This document shows, piece by piece, positions 1 through 12,964 of a stretch of DNA of 64,000 nt; within the stretch, counting starts at the first letter, position 1; each line of letters starts with the position of its first letter. Origin of the DNA: Pogostemon cablin (lineage: Eukaryota > Streptophyta > Magnoliopsida > Lamiales > Lamiaceae); NCBI GenBank assembly GCA_023678885.1, contig CM042982.1, positions 7,068,001-7,132,000 on the forward strand. Reading direction: 5' to 3'. Made by a program: the position numbers and the translations under genes. The notes beneath the pieces were generated by a model. It saw nothing but the letters and a program-made list of their open reading frames with translations. It searched no databases and was not told the origin of the DNA.

Positions 1-274
1 TTATGTTCGACCTTGTTATGGCTTTCCTCAGTAAACAATACAAGAGAATAACAGCCTATATGTTTAAATTAAGACTTTATATTGAGTTAAGTTTTGTATT
101 CTTTTTTTGAACATGATCTGCTTCAGTGGCAGGATATATAAGAATATGTTTCTCTTCTTCTATTGAAAACTTGTGATTTTTGGAGCTAATTTTGTCTTGT
201 GATTCATATCTTTTAGGCATTTAACTGTCTTAGATTAGTTTTTCCTTTACCCAATTTTTTTTTTTTTTGTGTAG

Positions 275-3200
275 GCATATGTTCAACAGCTAGAAAGTAG
301 CAGAATGAAATTGACACAGCTTGAGCAAGAGCTACAAAGGGCAAGGCAGCAGGTCCTATACTCTGTTCTTATTGTTCACTTTTAGACCAAATTGCAATTC
401 TTGTTAAGTCTTTATTCCTTTTCAATTTAGTGAATGCGGTTTTCTTTGCTGAAGGGGATTTTTATCTCAAGCTCTGGAGATCAATCTCAATCTGCTGGTG
501 GAAATGGTATGATTATCTTGACGCTGTGATTTGATTCTCCTGTATGAGCATTTTCTTTAAAATGCTTTCTTACTTTACTTTTTTAATTTTGTTATTGATT
601 TGGATGAGACGTTTTTTTAGTGCCTATGATCGTTGGCAGTGGTTCACCTTTTTTGCTAATTATTAAATTGAATCTTGATGTCTGTTATTGGAGTGCTAGA
701 AGATTTGAGAAGCTAGTAAGCCAATGAGGAAAAAAAGAAAAAGTGTATGTGAAAGCAACCTAGAAGGCTAGACCATAGAATGTAGGGAGCGAGTGAAAGT
801 AGTTTCCGAGAGCTGAATTAAATGCAAATGTCAAAATGTAGAGAAGAAGCAGCTGTGTGGGTGTCTTGCCTTATTCTTTCACCTACAAGATACTACTAAT
901 TTTAGCTGGTCCATTTATGTACTTCAGAATTGCTTTAATGAGGTTGGACCCGAACTTGGTTGCTATTGTATTCATGAGCTATGTTAGAAAGAAATGTAAA
1001 ACAGAAGCATAATGATTGGCAAAATATAAAACAACCTCATAGGTAAAAGAAAAAAAGTTGGTGAATTGTAATTACTGATCAAAAAATAGACTTGAAAACC
1101 AATGTGTTAGGCCAGAGAGGTTGAAATGTTTTTTAGTTGGCTGAAGTAAGTCAGGAACTAAATTTATTGCCCACTTTTCATAGAATAATAAGTGATTAAA
1201 AATTAGACATTTAACTGAGCTTCCTGAGATCTTAGGACTTTGAAGTAAATTTTTTAGCTATTACTAGTTTGGCAGTGCTGGTGGTCATTCTTGGCCCATC
1301 TTTGTCTTTTTCACAGATAATTGACTTACCTGGAGAAATTATGAGGAATAAACCTCAATGAGAATTTCTTTTACCTTTTATTTTTGAGTGTTCCTTTTGT
1401 TGAAGTATATTAATAAAGACAAGAGAAGGTACCATGTTAATGCAGTTGCATCTCATTATATAATACTTGAAACTGTAGAGTGAGAATGAAGTGACTGGGT
1501 AGTCAATTATAATCTGTCTTAGTGAGCCATTATTTCCCTTTTTTAATTGTTTGAAGCTGTATTTTAGTTCTTGCTTAGCATGTGGCTTCCCCACGAGGCA
1601 TTGTTACAAGCGTTTCGCCATTAGTGCTTTCATTAGTTTAAGCTTTGTAGCCTGCATGAAAATACCCATTTGTTTCGTCGACTTTGAGTTCCATGAATAT
1701 GCGCTTCTAAATACCTTATAACTAGGTGCCTTGGCCTTTGATGTTGAATATTCGCGGTGGTTGGAGGAGCATAACAGGCGAATAAGTGAGCTTAGGGGTG
1801 CTGTTAATTCACATGCGGGAGATGGTGAACTCCGTATGATCGTGGAGGGCGTTGCGGCACACTATGATGAAATTTTTAGGATAAAAGGGGATGCTGCAAG
1901 GGCGGATGTCTTTCACATACTGTCAGGCATGTGGAAAACACCTGCTGAAAGGTGCTTCCTGTGGCTTGGTGGATTTCGTTCTTCCGAGCTTCTCAAAGTA
2001 AGTTACCTTATATTGCTTTAAAGTTCTGGACCTCTATTCTTCATCTTTCCCTCTAGCCCCCCATTGAGCTGTTGGTTTTTAGATTTTACCTTCTTTTTAA
2101 ATGCCAAGCTCTGATACATATCTGTCTAATCAAATATTTTCTTTCACCACTTAATCTATGATTTAATATTTACAAACACCGTAAAGTGTTGAATGCTGTG
2201 TATTAACATTTTGTGTCATAGTATGAGAAAAGTAGAGAATTACACAATGCTCGCTGAATGCATGATAAGATGGCAAGATATCAAAAGATTTTACCTGGTT
2301 TAAGGATGGAATGTAACTAGTTTGATAGCCAATTTTGTCACCCTGTTGCCTTGTTGAAATTAGTTTTCTCCCAGTTGTAAATCTTGATTTTTAAATATGT
2401 TGAGGTACTGAAATGAGTCAACATTAAGAACTGCTACAAGTAAAGAAAAGAACAAGTAAAATAAGCCAACCTGCTTCATCTATTTAAAGATAAAATAGCC
2501 ATTTTGTTTATTTTCTTTCTTTTTTCTGCATTATTTTTGATCATTTACTTATTGTCAGAAAGATATAAAGTTCTCATGCTGGGAGTTTTTTTTTTCCTTG
2601 AGATCACTTCTGCATTTTACGGCATATGATTTTTATTTGTCCTGTATATTAGTATGACATATAAACTCTTCATGATAACAGAAATAGTGTTTTCATTCAA
2701 ATGCTTCAGAATGGGGGTATGCCTTCTCCTGTAAGCTTGGTGGATAAACTATGGACATACATTTGTTTGCTTATTTACAGCATCTGTTGGTCAATGTGGT
2801 CAGTTTCTCGATTACTTATGGGAGCAGTTGATATTTAAGATCAACTGTTCCATTGGTGTGAAATAGTTTGCTAAAGAGATATTAGCATTATTCGATGATT
2901 GGATTTATAGTGTGGATCTTCAACTTTTGTACAGAGAACAAGCATCATCTCTTGTATTCAATCGTGTTTTGCATTATATCCTGTCAAATTAGATCTTGAA
3001 GTTCTGAAATTTATTTTATTTTTCCAGCTTCTCATAAATCAGCTAGAGCCGTTGACTGAACAGCAGTCGTTGGCCATCAACAACTTGCAACAGTCATCTC
3101 AGCAGGCCGAAGATGCCCTGTCACAGGGTATGGACGCATTGCAGCAATCGTTGGCTGAGACATTAGCCGGTTCTCTTGCCCCATCAGGGTCTTCTGGAAA

Positions 3201-3533
3201 CGTCGCCAACTACATGGGTCAGATGGCTATGGCAATGGGAAAGTTGGGAACTCTAGATGGCTTCATTCGTCAGGTTATCTTAGCTCAGTTCAATATATAT
3301 ACACATTTATACTCGCCTGTTAGTGTGCGCGCGTGTTGATTTTGATACCTTGGACAATATAACGTAAAGGACAACGTTGGTTGCAGGCTGATAATCTGCG
3401 GCAGCAGACTCTACAACAAATGCATAGAACACTAACAACCCGACAATCAGCTCGTGCTCTCCTTGCTATCAGTGACTATTTCTCTCGTCTCCGGGCCCTT
3501 AGCTCTCTTTGGCTGGCTCGCCCTCGGGAATAA
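275..3533 (+). CDS. TGA2-like: TGA-type bZIP transcription factor, clade II (TGA2/5/6-like), 3' part
   Basis: Exons read at 275-352, 455-506, 1726-1997, 3028-3273 and 3387-3533 (TAA), joined in phase with GT-AG introns. The first visible exon (AYVQQLESSRMKL...) is the leucine-zipper part; the basic region lies left of the window, so the gene is 5'-truncated by the window edge. The rest is the DOG1/TGA domain, with FDVEYSRWLEEHNRRISELR, WLGGFRSSELLK, then LEPLTEQQ and NLRQQTLQQMHR, ending in DYFSRLRALSSLWLARPRE, the usual C-terminus of this family. Family knowledge: these nuclear factors bind TGACG (as-1) motifs and work with NPR1 in salicylate-dependent defence. The frame has no break. Intron 507-1725 is the longest (1219 bp). 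Clade II is inferred from the C-terminal sequence; the exact orthologue cannot be set without the N-terminus. Confidence 0.93.
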
Positions 3534-6175
3534 AACACACTCGGATCTTACATTTGGTTGGACGTTGTGTGCTTTTCTTTACGATGTGGCTAGAGTTGCA
3601 CTGATCTTCCAAATCCGCCAACTATCAGCTAATTCATGCAGGAATTGCTGTCTTTGTTGTATAATTTATGTTTGTTCTTGTAAGTGATTGTTTGTTAGCA
3701 TAGGTGGGTTTTTTTTTATATATATAAATATATATAAATAGAAAAATTGTTGTGATTGAGTTGTTTTATGCACTAGAAATTCTCACGTAATTTTACCCTC
3801 TCTTTTTCCTAATCAATAGATGTTTACCTCCTTTTCTTTTTCTTTTTTTAAATTTCTATACCTCTTTCAAATGTCTAAATCTTTTAGCATTTCTAATTTA
3901 TCCAACTATATTATTATTATTACTACATTTGCGAGTATAAAACTGGTTGCTACCTAAAACTAAAAAAAATTATTAAGTGAAAATATATTTCTAACCATAC
4001 TTTACTACTTGTATCCCGTAATTAACATGGACACCCAACACTATCAGTTATTTACTAATTACACTTGAAACAGACAAAAATCACAAATACACACCACAAA
4101 AATAAAATGTAGAGAAGGGAATAGAAAAGAGGGAAAAAGAAAGAATTTTTTATGCTAGGAAACTATGATAATACGCTCAACATTAATCTCCACATTATCA
4201 TACCATGATTCACAAGACTAGTTATATTATTTATGGTATTTTCTATAATTACGTACAACCAAGTGTGTTGCACAGATTTTAAACAACCATGTGGAATCAG
4301 ATTGAGGAGTAAGTATGAAGTATGAACAGAATATATAGTTGCATTAAATAAATAAATAAAAAATCATCCGACTTCACATATTTGTTTCTTGCAGTCACCA
4401 TTAGACAATCAAAAGCCTGCAAAATATGAAAAACACCCATAGCTTAGCAACCATCACAAATAGGTGTTTCTTGTGTGAGATAAATCTAGCGAAATGGAAC
4501 GCGAAAAATAAAATGACAGGGTTTCCCCTCGTATAAAAAGAGCAGTCGATTCTAAACGGAACATCAGTAGAGACGAAAGTTCACACGTGAGGCTTTGAAG
4601 GCCAGTGGTGGTTTGTACTTTGTTCCTACCATAGATTGTCATGCTAGTATGAAGTCAATTTAAGGTGTAGCAAGAAAGGGGTTACATTGAAGAACTGCAT
4701 ACTATTTGCATTTGGCAGGATGAAATCAATCAGATTACAGAGGAATAAATATTGAAACCACATTTGGCAGGATGTAATTAATCATATGTGTGTGAGAGTG
4801 TGTGTAAGCACTGATAATCATCTAGTGCGTATGAACAATTGAGAAGTGAAAATTTTAATGAAAATGAAAATGAAAATGCATATCTCAGGTTATCGAGTTT
4901 GACCATCCAAATTTACAAAATCATTCCAAAAAGAACAGTCATTTGTTCCTCTTTGTCATTCTTCAAGAACAAATATAACAGCTGTAGCAAGAATAAGCCT
5001 TCCACTCTATAATACACAGCAATCAACAAGTGAAAGAAAGGGAACTGACCTGGTCGCTCGTTTGTCCAACGTTTGACCTTGTCGGAGATTCAAGTTCTCG
5101 ATCATGGCCATATACACTAGAAGCCTAGAGTTCAGAATTCACAGCGCAATTCGGTGATATAAACCAGTTCCATTTACTCTTCAGTTTGCTACTTGGATAC
5201 ATTTACAGAACTTTTAGCTCCTGTGCTTCTCTTCAATATAATGCAAGGCGATTTCGAAGCTATTATGTTTCACTAGTAGCTTATTTCACTTTGGTGAAAG
5301 AACAAGAATCATTTACAGATATCAATGCAGTTGCAACTATGGATTTAGTTTCTATGTTATCATTATCAAAGATGAAATAGTTCATGTTTCGTTTAATCTT
5401 ATTCGATTAATTGCAAAGCCTTCTGTCACAGTTGCATCAGATATATAGACAGAAGCATTAAACTCAAAATCTAAGAGTAAACAAAAAATTACTATCTCCA
5501 CGGAAATCAAAGCAGATATGATCACATAGTAATAAGAGTCCATTGGATAAATCAACACTACTAATATATACTAAAATTGAAGAACATTAAATCTCTTTCT
5601 GGTTTCCATATGAAAGCAGCAAGATTAAACTTGAAATAGAATGGACATTTACAAAGAGCTCAAAACTCCAGCATAGCATGACAAGGCAACAAGCACACTA
5701 GGTAACTTATTCGATTAAGGTTGTTCCAAATAAACGCGAACTCAACACCTTGACATTATAAACACTTCAATAAATAAGATTGAACAAGAGCATACATGAT
5801 TAGATACGTAACAAATTAGCAGCAGCACTCCATAAATACCCTCACATTATACGTGTCATCAACAAGCAGTCGAAATCAAGTGCAGCAACCAGAGCACCGA
5901 ATCAGTCCATTCTCATTGCAATCACGACACCTCTTTAACCAGAGCACAAACCAATGTATTTTTAATTAATCATAAAAACAATTCTTGGGGGTGTTCCGAT
6001 TTTGAAGAATTTAATTGGTTGAACCAGCTGATCCGATTCGATTTTGAAAACACCAAAATATATCTTTTTACTAGTTTCTGCAAAACAAGGGAGATGGTTA
6101 ACAATGGAAGGCTCAAAACAGTATCGTATAGTTACAGAACTTGAATCGAAAAGCAAGCAATCAAGGCTGGTTTAT
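3534..6175. other. Intergenic region between convergent TGA and NUP96 genes
   Basis: No gene recognised. It holds the 3' flanks of the two convergent genes, a T/TA-rich stretch near 3710-3740, a short GAAAAT repeat near 4857-4880, and the motif CATTTGGCAGGATG twice (about 4710 and 4760). Open frames here are short and show no codon or motif support. Confidence 0.5.
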
Positions 6176-9100
6176 CTATTGCGCCATCTCAGACAGATAA
6201 CATGTAAAAATTGAAACAGCATCCTGCAAATGGCACGAGCGAAGGTCTTCAGGCATGGGTGCCTTTAAAGCAGTGTTGAAGCAGCTCAGCTGATCCTCAA
6301 CTTTAGAACATTCATTGCTATCAGAAAGAAGAACCCTCGAGATTTCTTCAGCCATCCTCGAGTACACAGCTCTGAAAGATACATGTAAATTATCACAAGG
6401 CAATTACATTACAAGGTCATAGATATGAAAAATTGGACCATTTGGGCTGAGTATTTGACTCCAGGCGTGTGACCTAATATCAATATTAAAAGATATAGCT
6501 ATGGAAACAGCAGTACGCTTCTCATCAGCTGATCCAGATATAAGCCCACACACCACAGCAAAGGATATCATATGTGAACAATCTATAAGCTGCTACTTAA
6601 GAGAGAATGCATTAAATAAAAACTTAAGTTTCATTAAAGTAGAAAAGTTTCTCATACAAAATTTGTCACGATACCCCATATTGAAATACCTATCAAACCG
6701 GATATCCACAAATGCCACACGCCACGTTGCAACCCACATTACCTTCTAGTGTAGAATATAACTATATTTAGTTCATCAATATACCCAAGGCACGACTCGT
6801 TGGGGATGGTTTTTCCTTTCCACAGATTCTTGAGAATTTCTATAAATGACAAAACCATATTTAAGAAAATTTTCATTTTGGCTGCACTTCTCTTGCCGCA
6901 TAATAACTCATAGGTTTAAGTGAAATACTCATCCTCACAACGAAGGTTTTGGAAACAATTGCATCTGTAAACCATTAACAATAAAATTAAGGAGGTGCTT
7001 AGTTGGGGGTATTGGGCAGGAATGGGAATGGAGTCGTGTTGATTCTCATTGTTGATGCTTGGTTTCAATAACTACTCCCTACCCTTTAATCATCACCATT
7101 CCCATTGTAATCGACTTCCTTAATCATACCCATAACCGTTTCGATTGCAGAATTTGAACCAAGAGGCCCCTAAAATTACCATTTACCACCACCAAAGCAT
7201 CTACTTTTCATAAGAACCATAAATGAGCTGCACGACTGCTCAACTTTAGTTCTCTAATCCCAGCGTTGTGTACATTCACAATACCAAATTTTATACTGCA
7301 ATGTTATTGATCTACTTTCACACACAAACAATATAAATAGCACTTCATAACTATTTTTTAACATGCCTTTTATTAAATCCACAAGCTAAAAGAAATCCTT
7401 GCTACAAAATTTGGTTCATAATATCAACTTGTACACACAACAAACTTCATAAAGCCTTGAATAACTAGCCTATGACATGGAGAGGTTGTTTGTAAATCCA
7501 TGTAAACTATGAGAAGTTCTTTCACAAAAGTATGTCATTGTTTGTACAAGACAGACTAAACTCTGCCTAAGACACTAAGAATACCTACCCAAATTATTAG
7601 CTTAATCTGCTTTGACAGTTTTTTTCCCTGCATGAGCTCTTGTGGCTCATATCAAAAACCAGAGTTCAACACAGTAAAGAACTATGGCTGACCACAAGTT
7701 AATCATCAGCATTTCAAAAAAAGCAAGACAGGCACTAAGAGGTAGTAGCAAACGAGTCCATGTTTACAAACACTGGTTATGAGAAGAGAATATCAACAAA
7801 ACCGTAGTTAACAGTTCAGCAAGGGAAAAAATTTGTCCAAATGTCAGGCATGGCAACTTTAAAACCAGCAGTTATATGTTAATTAGCTATAAGAGAAGAT
7901 AACACAACAAGGCCATTAATCTGCAGGTGCTCATACTTCTATTAAAAGATAGATATAACAATACCTTGCTTCAACTGTTAATTTGCTTCCCCAAACTGCT
8001 AGAGACTTGTTTAAACGACCAATGAAGTCCACACATGCATCATTTTTCTTCTCAGGAGTATGCTGCCAAACAAGATACATCAGCTCAATTGAAATTATTA
8101 AAAATATCCACTGAACATCTGTCAAATATTATTAAAATCAACTGAAAAACTATTGCACATCATAAGAACATTAGTCTTCTGTAGTACAAAATTATACAGC
8201 TTAGTAAACTTTGAATAATAACCTTCACTTTCTATGATCCCAAATTGTTGACTACAAAAGAGTGGTTATGACAAATAATACTTAGAAGTTAAATGAATAC
8301 TGAGTACAAGATTTCAGGAATGATAAGCCACCTTTTGAAATGTTTTCAAATGCAAAAGTGTGGAATAATTTGATAGAGAAACTAGAAGCATTTGGTGCAA
8401 GTTAATGAGCATGTAAAAAAATAAATCATGGATACTCAATTCCAAATACCACCACTAAAAGGACAAGGTGTAACAGGGGAAAAAGGTTCCAGGAGCCTAC
8501 AGGAAGGTGCATGTGTGCCTTTTTAATATAATATAACTCCAAGTTTTGGAAAACTAATAAAAAACAGTTTCGGGAGAGATTTTGCTGATTCGAATGGCAT
8601 TTCACCTTTGTTTACTAGATCAATAACTTATTACGAAATTAACTAGCCTATGCAGTTGAGCTTTGAAAACGTAACACAAGATCCTAACTTCTAAACAAGG
8701 ATTATACCAGTTCAGTCATGGTCATGTTTTCTTCTTGCAAGGAACTTCTTAGTATGTAAAAAGAAATATAAATTCCAGCCCCTAGGTCCCAATCTTCAAT
8801 CTCCGACTTATAATCCTCCATGCATGTTGCGAGCCTCCACACCTCTTTATGCTTTGCTGTATGACATCAATCACAATCGCTTTTTATTTAAAGTTCACAG
8901 AAGATGAAAAAAAAAATTACTTTCTGAGATGCTAAAATATACTTCTGACGTATAAATGTACTTGGGCAACTCTATGAGTGCACTCTAATGCAGGCCAATA
9001 ACGACAGCGAAACGGGAATGCATGCTTTAGATAGCCATGTTCATTAAATTAAAATAGACAATGCAGTGAAAAAATACAAGTCATTGTAGCATGACGTGAA

Positions 9101-12100
9101 GACTAATAGGGTTTGCAGATGAGTCTCTCGCAGGAAAAAAAAATTTACATGAGAACGATATTTATCAATATTAGGCGGTGTACTGAATAAGATCAAAATG
9201 CCACAAAAGAGCTAATTAGTTCTTTACCTGACAAAAACAGCGAATGCGCAACTGAAAGCACGAAGACAGAGTGTGCTCTCTGCCAGTTTGAACATTCAAG
9301 ATAGTGATGTAGAGCTTTTGCAGGGTCGACATTGTAATTGTGGAATATTGCCTGCATATGGTGGAAAAGAGAGGTAGGATTAGAACTCTAGGAACAAGGA
9401 TTTCAGAATAGTTGTCGGTAGAAGCATAAGACCAGCACAAAATAATTTCAAATTTTGAAAGTAACTTCAACAAAGCCAACACACATTTACAAATCATAAC
9501 ATATAGGATTGAAATTTGGCCTCAATTGATGCCAGAAACATGCAATAACTGCATAAATATGATTGCAAAGAAATCAAATAGCCATACGAAATCACCAAAT
9601 CGTGCAAAATATAACTAGCTCAAAGAAGTTAACTACCAAAGCTTCATGCAACCATGCCGAAGGAATGCCAAGATTTTCAATGAACTCCCATTGTGACTCC
9701 TGGTTGCTCCAAACTTCACAATATTGGAAGAGAATTTCCCTTATGACGGTGGTTTGCAGAAAAGGATAATCTTCACGATGAGGCATATGAAGCACCACAT
9801 AGATGGCCCAATGACACTGCCCAAGGCACAACAACTGAGAAACAAACGCCATGTCAAGGACATGAAGATCATTAGAACTGAAAGTACCAATGGCCTCTAA
9901 AACTGCACGCTGATGCCAAATCATGTGATAGTCAAGTGGGTCGTTGGTTGAGGCATAGGCACTGAACATGGTCTTTAAAGCACCAAAATCATTTTCTTGT
10001 CTGGCGTGAAGAAGCATAAGATAATAAGAAAGATCAAAACGGTCATTAAAAACCCATTTACTCGTGTCTTCTGTTGGTCCTTCATCAATATAAACGGGAA
10101 CAGGGGATGGTGCATTTCCTTCATTCAGAAGTTTCTGGTAGCGAAGTGTCAGGAGGAAGCTCAAACCACATTAGGAGTCCTAGGAACCTCTTCCAATCTA
10201 TTTCTACACCATGTAGAGCTTCATGAATGTTGCCAGCAAGTAATTCAAGAATTCTCACCCTATCTCCCTCAATAAAATTAAAATCCAGTCCATTTTTCCT
10301 CCACAGATCAAGCTGATGAGCAACATCAGATCGATTCACTGTGGACCCACCAGCCTGACTCAAAAAGACAAGATAATCTTACGTCCCCTCTAGATGCAGC
10401 AAGTTCTACAGCCGCATCCAGCTGCCGACCAGTAATAAGCAAAAATATGTGTTCTAAATCACCCAACTCATCTAGGGAGCTAACTTCCTCTTGTACACGA
10501 TGGTAAACGCTCTCTTGCAGCCAGTAACTGAAGTCAGCTCGTCTAACAAGTGGAAGCGCATCCTGTTCAACATAGGGTTGACTTTCCCTCCCATCTTGCA
10601 TCTTACCATCCTCCTCATCTTCCACTGGCTTCAACCGCTCACCCATTTTCTTTGTGGAGAAGAGAACTTTAATCAATTCCCAAATTGATACTTGGTGCAT
10701 CAACAAAACATGAGTACCCGATGACAAATTGGGAACCTCTAGTTGTTTCTCTATGATGTCAATATATCTCCCACAAATATCTGGAAGAGTCAACCGATTG
10801 CAGATTAGCTTTTGCAATTTTAGAACAAAGCTTCCCATTTCAACCTTTATTATTTCATGACTCAACTCCTTGTGAAGATTGAGGGGAGAGGTGAAACAAA
10901 GTTCAGTGAGCTCCTCTTTCATTTTGTTACTCTCATCTCTTGTTACTTTGTCGAGTGCAACCTTTTCAATGTTTATCACAGAGGATAAGACAGGTTTAGA
11001 ATCATCACTACCAACTGGCATACCAGAATGAACAAGAGCACCATTTGGACCCCAACCAACCCGAAAAGACCTACCCATAAACAATGCTGCATCAACTATA
11101 TTACGAGAATTATTTAATGATACTGGTGTTTTACTTGTAAGATCCAGCTCAAAACCTTGCGCTTTAGTCGTAGTTTGATGCAAACCTGTATTATGACGGG
11201 ACAACAAAATGCTTCCAGGGGAGCTAGCGCTTAAACTTCCCGGATTGTACTCCTTTAAAGCTAATGGAGTCTTGCGAATAGGTGTATTTGTATGATTAAC
11301 TGCCTTTCTAGATGAAAAATGTAAGGGAGATTTCGAGGAATCCTTAGCGAAAGGTCGGTTATCATGCATAATGCTTAGGCCCTCCACATCATCTTCTTCA
11401 GTAGAAAACAACAACATCCTCATATCATTCATCCTGACAGGATCCAGACCAAGATGGGCAGGAAGAGAATGTGAAAAGATAGTTCTATTCACCAAGGCAG
11501 TTCCTTCAACAATATCTAATACCTCACTACCATTCATGTATGTAGGATCTAGAGCTTCTGGGGATACATCATCCATTGGAATATCATCATCTTCTTCTTC
11601 AACCAGACCAAATCTGCTAAAATGTTGTACCCTAAACTTCCATTCCCGGTTAACTGGATTAAATGAAATGAACTATGCACCTTGACTCTCTGTTTTGAGC
11701 TTCAGTTTTTCCACAATGTTGTTTAACCGATCCTCGCTCAAATCATCCAACAATTTTGTTCCAAGCAGTAACGTTACTTCAGCGGGCTTGTTAAGACCCT
11801 GTCCGACCAGGGGCTTGGAATTGACATCTTCATATAGAGCAATTTCACATCTGTTAAACTTGACGATAGAATCTAAATCCAAGTATCTAATATCCGTATC
11901 CCCAATAAACTGTACATACCCATAACCAACCCTTCCAACGACAAAATCTCGAACTCTGCTGCAATAACCAGAATCAACGAATTCTCGAATGGCCAAATCA
12001 CTTAAGCAAGGTTTTGTGAAGTAATCAGAACGCTTAAGAGTCGGTAAACAATCTTCAGCATCGTTCAAGGAGTGAAATGAAAGCGAAGGATACGTACCAT

Positions 12101-12176
12101 CTAAAGAAGCTCTTCTTCTTTTGTACTGAGATTGATGAACAAGAATGTGATTTGTCTTAGCCGTATCAACTTCCAT
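6176..12176 (-). pseudogene. NUP96: NUP96 nucleoporin (MOS3/SAR3 orthologue) with disrupted reading frame
   Basis: Exons 12176-9637, 9351-9228, 8856-8708, 8062-7965 and 6371-6176 (TAG) join in phase through GT-AG introns. The N-terminus is the nucleoporin autopeptidase domain (LKRSDYFTKPCLSDLAIREF, YLDLDSIVKFNRCEIALYED) with the self-cleavage motif HF|S (VQHFSRFG); the remainder is the Nup96 helical domain (GDVRLSCLLSQAGGS, NGLDFNFIEGDR, IDWKRFLGLLMW, YIDEGP, ENLGIPSAWLHEAL, CSNWQRAHSVF, IEDWDLGAGIYISFY, GRLNKSLAVWG). Family role: scaffold of the Nup107-160 subcomplex, needed for mRNA export, auxin response and immunity in Arabidopsis. Exon 1 has three lesions: an in-frame TAG at 11675-11673, one extra T in a T5 run at 10366-10362, and a frame change near 10146-10130. 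Conserved splicing and otherwise intact codons suggest recent decay, or sequence error; a working gene is not excluded. Confidence 0.9.
6990..7172. mobile_element. 183-bp hAT-like MITE in the last NUP96 intron
   Basis: It is flanked by a perfect 8-bp direct repeat TAAAATTA (6982-6989 and 7173-7180). The ends are imperfect inverted repeats (left GGAGGTGCTTAGTTGGGG; right end reversed GGGGCCTCTTGGTT). Short length, 8-bp target duplication and lack of coding fit a non-autonomous hAT element. It sits between NUP96 exons 4 and 5 (intron 7964-6372). Confidence 0.75.
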
Positions 12177-12930
12177 TCTTCAGATTGTGATGCCCGTATC
12201 GACCAAAAACTTACAATAATTCACGTTCAAAAACTCATGTACTATAGAAACTGACCCCAAAAAGTCGACTGAAATAACTCTGTTTCGAAAAAATCTTTAA
12301 ACGGATTAAAAAATTCTAGGTTGGACGATGGCGGTGGCAACTGCAATGGAGGCGGCCGGCGAGTGATAGACTGCAACTCTGCACTCTGCAACCACGGTGA
12401 GAGAGTATCGATGGTGGAGTTTCTTTAATAAATTAGGATTTAATTTGGATAGTATGATCTGCAATGGATAAATGTATTATTACATTTTTATATTCGATAG
12501 AAAATTCATAATTTTTTTTTAATCATAAGTATATTCACTCTATGTTACATTTCAATCTTTCAAGTCATTTTTATTTTGGGCATCATAGTGTCCAAGGTCC
12601 AGTAAAAATCAAAGTTACTCCATTATAGTTAAAATAAGAATAGTAGGTGGCTTAGAATTTCAAAAATGAAATGGATAATGTAATGGCCAGGAACACGTGC
12701 GGAGCGCATGCAGCTCCGTTTCACTCGGATTCTCATTGACTCATGAGCAGCGACCACTAGTTTAAGCCTCAACGTAATTAGCATTTCGCCTGCATTTCGC
12801 CCTAATTTCACCTAAATTTCAATAATTAAACTTCAATTTATATAAATAAACATTTTTTTAATGGAAAAATAAATAAAATATAAAGACTCTAACGTCTATT
12901 TCACGAGAATCGGATCACCTTATCTTTCCT
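12177..12930. other. Divergent intergenic/promoter region between NUP96 and the Cys-rich gene
   Basis: It separates the NUP96 start (reading left) from the gene reading right, so it should carry both promoters. 12310-12425 is relatively GC-rich (probable NUP96 leader); the rest is AT-rich. No open frame of note. Confidence 0.5.
12694..12699. promoter_or_regulatory. G-box CACGTG
   Basis: Palindromic CACGTG in AACACGTGCGG, about 240 bp upstream of the TATA box of the Cys-rich gene. G-boxes bind plant bZIP and bHLH factors; use here is inferred from position only. Confidence 0.4.
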
Positions 12931-12939
12931 CTATAAATA
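12931..12939 (+). promoter_or_regulatory. TATA box of the Cys-rich gene
   Basis: CTATAAATA followed by a CT-rich stretch, a typical plant core promoter layout. Transcription would start about 30 bp downstream (near 12965). Confidence 0.6.
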
Positions 12940-12964
12940 TCGCCCCTCTTCCTCGTTTGTTGCT

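Noticed and set aside
10363..10393. Possible intron (GTAAGA...GAGTCAG) at the NUP96 frameshift
   Set aside because: It would be only about 30 nt, below plant intron size, and removing it deletes a conserved stretch (VRLSCLLSQ).
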